Made by a program: the position numbers and the translations under genes | Shown: piece by piece, positions 11,801 to 17,800 of the stretch | Layout: each line of letters opens with the position of its first letter | Position numbering within the stretch: position 1 is the first letter of the stretch | DNA from: Chloranthus sessilifolius | Taxonomy: Eukaryota > Streptophyta > Magnoliopsida > Chloranthales > Chloranthaceae | Length of the DNA: 64,000 bases | NCBI GenBank assembly: GCA_021018995.1 | Contig: CM037596.1 | Span: 89,969,184 to 90,033,183 of the forward strand | Direction: 5' to 3' | Notes under the pieces: generated by a model | What the model saw: only the letters and a program-made list of their open reading frames with translations | Database searches by the model: none | What the model was told of the DNA's origin: nothing

Positions 11801-14800
11801 ATGTTGGAATGAGACGGCAAGAGGAGCTGCATGCCATTACTGTTGCGAAGCGAGGTACTTGTGCAAGGCATGTAAGAGTGAAGCTTGAGCAGACCAAGCA
11901 AGGCACGGATGTGGAAGTGAGCGTGTTATAAGGGACATGATGTGTCGGTATGGTAGGCCTCGAAAGAAGGTAACCATGGGTGAGGAGTTCCCGTCCTCTA
12001 TGCAGGTGGTATCAGAGCTGATGGAGAGATAGGTTGACTTCGTTGCACGTGACAAGCGAGGCACCGCTCGGGTATAATGGCGCGTCGGGGAGCGCCCCCA
12101 TGACAGTTGGTATCAGAGACAGGCTGGCCTAGCTTGGGAAGTTAAGCGCCGCACACAAGGGCACATCGAAAGGAGTAACTCCATCCAGCTCGTGGCCACG
12201 AGGTCCCAGTTCGTGGCCAAGAGATTACACCTGAAAGTTTATGCAGTGCATTCATGCATTCGTTTTCTTACTTCAATTTCTACTTTTATCCGTCCCTCTC
12301 AAGACGTTGACTTTTAAACTCCGTCCCTCTCAAGACATTAGGTCTAATGCGTCCTTGTTCATTGTTCGTTAGACTCCGTCCCTCTCAAGACGTTGGGTCT
12401 AATCAAGCTTATTATTTAATGTTCTTTAGACTTCGTCCCTCTCAAGACGTTGGGTCTAATCATGCTTATTATTCAATGTTTGTTAGACTCCGTCCCTCTC
12501 AAGACGTTGGGTCTAATCAAACACGATCATTGCTTAACATTTTTACCATTTTCTTATAACTTCCATCATTCAAAATCTTATATCATCATAAGATTCAAAA
12601 AGAAAGTATAAGATATACAATATGGTGAACATTCATAGCATACACTAATTCTAACCGTAAACTTTCATCCATTATGCAATAACACATTATTTGAAATAGA
12701 AAACACATTTAATTCAGAAATTAAATTCTAAAGGACAAAATGATTTCTCCATACCTCGATTGATTGTAAAAGTGTATTCTTTGAGTCTCAATCGATTTTC
12801 CTCACCACGATGATGAATCTATATGGATGAGAATATCACTTGAGAACTCAATGTCGATGGTCTTACCATTCTTCCAAAAGGAAAAGCTCTAGAAAAGTAG
12901 ATCTAGAATTCCTTCTCTTAAGGTCTCTAGGTTTCTTACGGAAAGAATTATCTATTCTTAAAAAGACTCTAATGAGATTATGATTTAGGTTTTCTCCGTA
13001 ATGCTCTTTTTAACTCTTAACTTATTAGGGAATTATCCGGCTTTAAGATAATACACCAAAGAAGAATGCTTAAGCTTTTAAATCGCAGTCCAAAATAAAT
13101 GCTCAAAACTTACATACCAATGTTCGAACCTCTGACCTCTTGTCTCTAAATCAAGCCTCTAACCAGTAGGCTACCACATACCTTGTGTCAATTAATTGTA
13201 GGAATAAATATAAGGGTTTAAAAGCAAAACATGTATTTTTAATTAAAACATTTGGAAATTGAAAGCATGTGGGAGATGCACTATTAGGCATATACACAGT
13301 AATAAGGTGTATCAACGCAATAAAATTTAGATCATTACAAACTAAGGTGGCGATTTTCGTAGGCTATGCAGAAGGTGTAAAAGGATACATGTTATGGTGT
13401 CCTGAACAAAACAAGGTTGTGCTCAGCAGAGATGTGACGTTTGATGAGTGACGGGGACGCCGATATTATAGACACTGGATACGGACCGTTTCGCGTATAC
13501 CGACATCGGAAGAAGCAGAATGGAGCGTAAAGAAGAAGAAAAGAAGAATTTGCGCATCTCGATCAATCGAATCCCTGATTCGATCGATCGAAGCCCTATT
13601 TCGATTGATCAATCAGCAGCGGCGAGAAAAGGATTCAACTCTGGCGTATAAATATATATAATTCGATCAATCGATTTAAATTCGAGTACACATTTCGATC
13701 TAAAGATTTAATTTCGATCGATTGATTATCACCGTTGATAGATATATAAGTCGATCGATCGAAATAAGGCTTCGATCGATCGATTGAATTTCGATCGATC
13801 GAGTGTCACTTTCGATCGATCAAAATCACGCAAGAATGAATTTTTTTAGAATCCGAACTTAAGTTTTAGAGGCAAATTTGTCTTTCTATTATGCTTATTT
13901 TCGTTTTAGTTATTTTAAAACCTCCTATATAAGGTCTCTCCATAAACAATGTAATTAGTTTTTTTATTAATGAAAAAAGAGCTTTTGCTTCCTTGCTTGA
14001 GATGAGCAGTTTCGGAGAGTGAATCTTCGTGTCTCGAGAAGGGTTTGGTGTGAAGCCAATGGTGTGAAGCCCAAAATCTATCTTCTTTCTATCCCTTTCT
14101 TTAATTTTATCTTTTGCTTGCATATCAATCATCAACACCCTAGATTCTGCCAGAAAACCATAAAACCTAGTTTCCATCAGAGCCATCGATTCAAACCCAT
14201 CTCACAAGTCCTAAATCAAGCCATCCGACCAGAAACGCCCCGATATTCAAAACCCCAGAGAAAACCAACGATCCCATTATTGAACTACGAGCGCCCTAAT
14301 CTGAAAACCTAGAGTTCTACCTCTAGGACCGATCCACACCACAAATCTAACGAATCTAGCGCAAAGGCTGGACCCTTTCCTGAGCCCGAAAGTGATCTTT
14401 CGTCTGAAAAACAATGAAGCCCTAAGGTAAACGTGTTATTTTCAGGTTATTGTTCGAATTAATTTAATTTAATTTCAGCAATTAATTAATTCATCACATT
14501 CACATAGTCTCGAGTCTTGTCCTGCGTCAATGAGTCTACTATTCGAACTTCTAGCAAGCAAAGTATGAGAATTGGAGAGGTGACGGAAGATTAGTTTGAG
14601 GTGGAGTTAAAAACTCCTACTGAAGTTACACCATAAAGAGGTGTACAAATCCCAAGTGTAGAAACAGTTGAAAGAGAGTCAGAGCAATCCTTAATGGGTG
14701 GAAAACTCAAAAGGAACACTAGAGCACCGGTTCGTCATGGTTACGAGGATATGGTCGCCTACAAGTTGACGTTGGATGGTAATGAGCTGTCTTTATTCAA

Positions 14801-17800
14801 GGATGCAATCAGTGAAAGATATGCACAACGATGGAAGGGTGCAATGAGTGAAGAAATTGATTCTCTTTAGAAGAACCAAACTTGAGAGCTAATAGACTTA
14901 CCTAAGGGAAAGAGGGCGATTCAGTGCAAATGGGTTTATATGAAGAAAGAGGAGTCTCCGAAAAGTAGTGGTACAAGGTACAAGACACAGTTGGTGGCCA
15001 AGGACTGTGCGCAAAAGGAAGGAGTTGATTTACAATGAGGTGTTCTCACCGGTTGTGAAACATACTTCAATCCGAGGTTTGTTGTCAATTGTAGCACAGT
15101 TAGACTTAGAGTTGGAACAACTCGATGTGAACACGGCATTTTTACATGGTGATTTAAAGGAAGAGATTTATATGAATCAACCTGAAGGATTTAAATCCCT
15201 AGAGAAGAGAGGCTATGTGCAAACTGAAGAAGTCTTTGTACGGGTTGAACCAGTCGCCGAGACAAAGGTACAAAAGGTTTGACACATTTATGAAGGGTCA
15301 AAATTATATTATAAGAGAAATGTGCAAATTCTAGAAGTCTTTGTACAGGTTGAAGCAATCGCCAAGACAAAGGTATAAAAGGTTTGACACATTTATGAAT
15401 GGTCAAAATTATATTATGAGAGAATATGACAACTGCATTTACTTCAAAAAGTTAGTAGATGGCTCGTTTATTTATCTTCTCTTATATAGTGATGGCATGC
15501 TTATAGTTGCAAAGAGCATAGTGGAGATTAACTAGTTAAAATCTCAACTTAGAACGAAGTTTGAGATGAAGGATCTTGACACAGCAAAGAAGATTCTTGG
15601 GATGGAGATTTAGAGAGACAAAAAACGGGCAATTGTATCTGACACAGAAGAGTTATCTAGAGAAAGTACTTTTAAGGTATGGGATGGAGAACTCAAAGGC
15701 GACGAGTACTACATTAACAACTCACTTTCGTCTTTCAGCTAACATGTCTCCTACTACAAATGAGGAGTGTGAATATATGACTCGTATTCCTTATGCGAGT
15801 ACGATTGGTAACTTGATGTACGCTATGGTGTGCACTCGACCGGATATTTCATAGGTCGTCAGTGTGGTTAGCAGGTATATGGCAAACCCGGGCAAGGAGC
15901 ATTGGTAGGCAGTAAAATGGATTATGAGGCAGTGGCAGAGCCAGGATTTTTCTGATGGAGGATCCCTTATAATCGTAAGATAGTAATAATTTTGTCACAC
16001 TCGCTTTTATCAAACCACAGTCACAACATAGAAAATAATAATAATAATTAAACAACTCTAAAAAAGAAGCAATTCTCACTAAAAAAATAATAAATTAGGA
16101 CTTTTATTTTATATTAAAAATTAATAATTATAGCATACCTTTGACTTCAGCGAAAAATCGACGACAATCAGAGATCTTGGCGTTAGCGATCGGAGAGTGA
16201 ATGAGATGTCATAGATAGAGAAGGGTGGCTAAGATTTAAGATAGAGAGAGAGAGAGAGAGCGAGAGAGAGGAGAGAGAGAAGATAGAGAGACGTTGAGAC
16301 TTGGGAATGGGGGGAGAGAGACTCTTGAGAGAGAGAGAGAGAGAGATGGAGAGAAAGTGAGATGGAGATTAGAGAGTAGCGTGAGATTTGGGAACAGAAT
16401 GAGAGAGAGAGAGAGGAATTTGGGAGTCTATTTCTGTTAAACAAATTTATGGATAAAAGAGTAAGTTTTTAAAATATCTAAGAAGATTTAGGATTTGGGG
16501 GATCCTTATTAAAAGATATTGCCCCTAAAAAGATGGAATTTAAGAGAGTTTAAAGGAAAAATACTTGGGATGGGGGATCTCGGGACCCTTCGTTGAATAA
16601 CGTGGCTCCGCTACTGTTATGAGGTACATACGCGGTACCATGAATGTTGGTTTGGTTTTTTGCAGTAGTGTTGATCATCAGTAATGTGATTACTTAGATT
16701 CAAATTATGCAGGTGATTTTAATGGGAGTCGGTCTACAACAGGATATGTATTTACATTATTAGGTGGTCTGATTAGCTAAATGTCTATGTTAAAGGATAC
16801 AGTGGCTTCATCTACAACAGAGGCAGAGTATATGGTAGTAACAAAGACTGTGAAAAAAGTGTTGTGGCTTCAAGGTTTGATTGGTGATTTGGGGATCGCA
16901 CAGGATAGTGTTGATCGTTTTGTGATAGCCAGGGTGCTATTTATTTAGTAAAGAATCACGCATATCATGCTCATACCAAGCACTTTGATATACGGTATCA
17001 CTTCGTACAGGAAGTAATCAAAGATGGCGAATTTTCTTTGAAGAAGGTAAATACGAAAGACAATCCTATGGATATGATGACAAAAGTGGTACTGGTGGTC
17101 AAATCTATCTAAGCATTGTTTGGACTTAATCAATGTTTAGCAGGTTTGAGCGCCCATTGGGTTGTTGGTGGCAGTGGTGATACGGTATAAATGATGATTG
17201 ACGGATAGAGTAGATGTTAATTAGGCTATAACTTTTAAGAGTCTCACCCAAGCGAGAATCCCTCTTGCCCAAGCAATATCAGAGCAGAACTGGAGTCTCG
17301 GGCCGCCTGAGCGAAACCAATCTCGCTCGAGCAGGCAGAATAGGAGGAATTTGGTCTTCTCGGGTCGCATGAGCGACCCCTGAGCTCGCCCGAGCGAGTT
17401 CGCTCTGTCCAGCTCCGTATTTGTCAGTTTTACTTGGATTAGAAGTCTAGTTTTTTGGACTTCTTTATAAGGGGAAACTACTAGGACGAATCTAAGAGTT
17501 GAGATTGCTTTGTGAAGCCTTGGAAAACCTATCTAGGGTTTTGTGGAGAGCCTTGAAGAGGCTTTTGAGTGTTCTTGTATTCTTGTGGAATCATCTAATA
17601 GTGAATCATCACTACCCGTGGACGTACGTAGATTGCCGAACCACGTAAATATTGTCTCGTGTGATTATGGTTGATTTTCTTTTGGTTTTCCATTCTAGAT
17701 CGATAGTTCATCACAAGATTGTTGGTTAATCTGAGAGCTTCCGCGCAACATTAATAGAACCCATGTTACTTAATGCGTGCACCTAGCGAATCATGAATTG

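Larger units (their letters stand above)
10467..13339 (-). mobile_element. Solo LTR of a Tekay-like gypsy element, inside copia A integrase
   Basis: The insert is 2,873 bp, TGTAGCGACCC..ATCATTACA. A 5-bp flank is nearly duplicated: AGCTA (10462-10466) and AACTA (13340-13344). Removing it with one copy restores the copia frame DPGA-KVAIFVGYAEGVKGY exactly. No gag-pol is present, so it is a solo LTR. On the minus strand it starts TGTAATGATC and ends CGGGTCGCTACA, the Tekay-type pattern, and its length resembles the other Tekay-like LTRs here (2.4-2.6 kb). Two primer-site-like TGGTATCAGAG stretches (12007 and 12108) lie inside and are unexplained. Confidence 0.8.
8125..17750 (+). mobile_element. 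Copia A: dead Ty1/copia retrotransposon antisense in VIK intron 1
   Basis: Direct repeats starting TGTTAATT and ending CGCAACA bound the element (8125-8723 and 17215-17750). A primer-binding site complementary to initiator tRNA-Met follows the left LTR. Gag, GAG-pre-integrase/integrase, RT and RNase H remnants follow in copia order. Flanks TTAAA (8120-8124) and TTAAT (17751-17755) may be a mutated 5-bp duplication. Nested insertions are 8326-8532, 10467-13339, 13449-14529 and 15930-16616. Without them and one copy of each target duplication the element is about 4.8 kb, close to the usual copia length. Confidence 0.88.

Noticed and set aside
11323..12064. Cluster of overlapping frames of 65-112 codons on both strands
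   Set aside because: GC-rich LTR sequence gives long chance frames on both strands; none has a family motif.
13866..14312. Overlapping frames of 106 (minus) and 97 (plus) codons
   Set aside because: Inside a solo LTR defined by exact target duplication; no protein similarity recognised.
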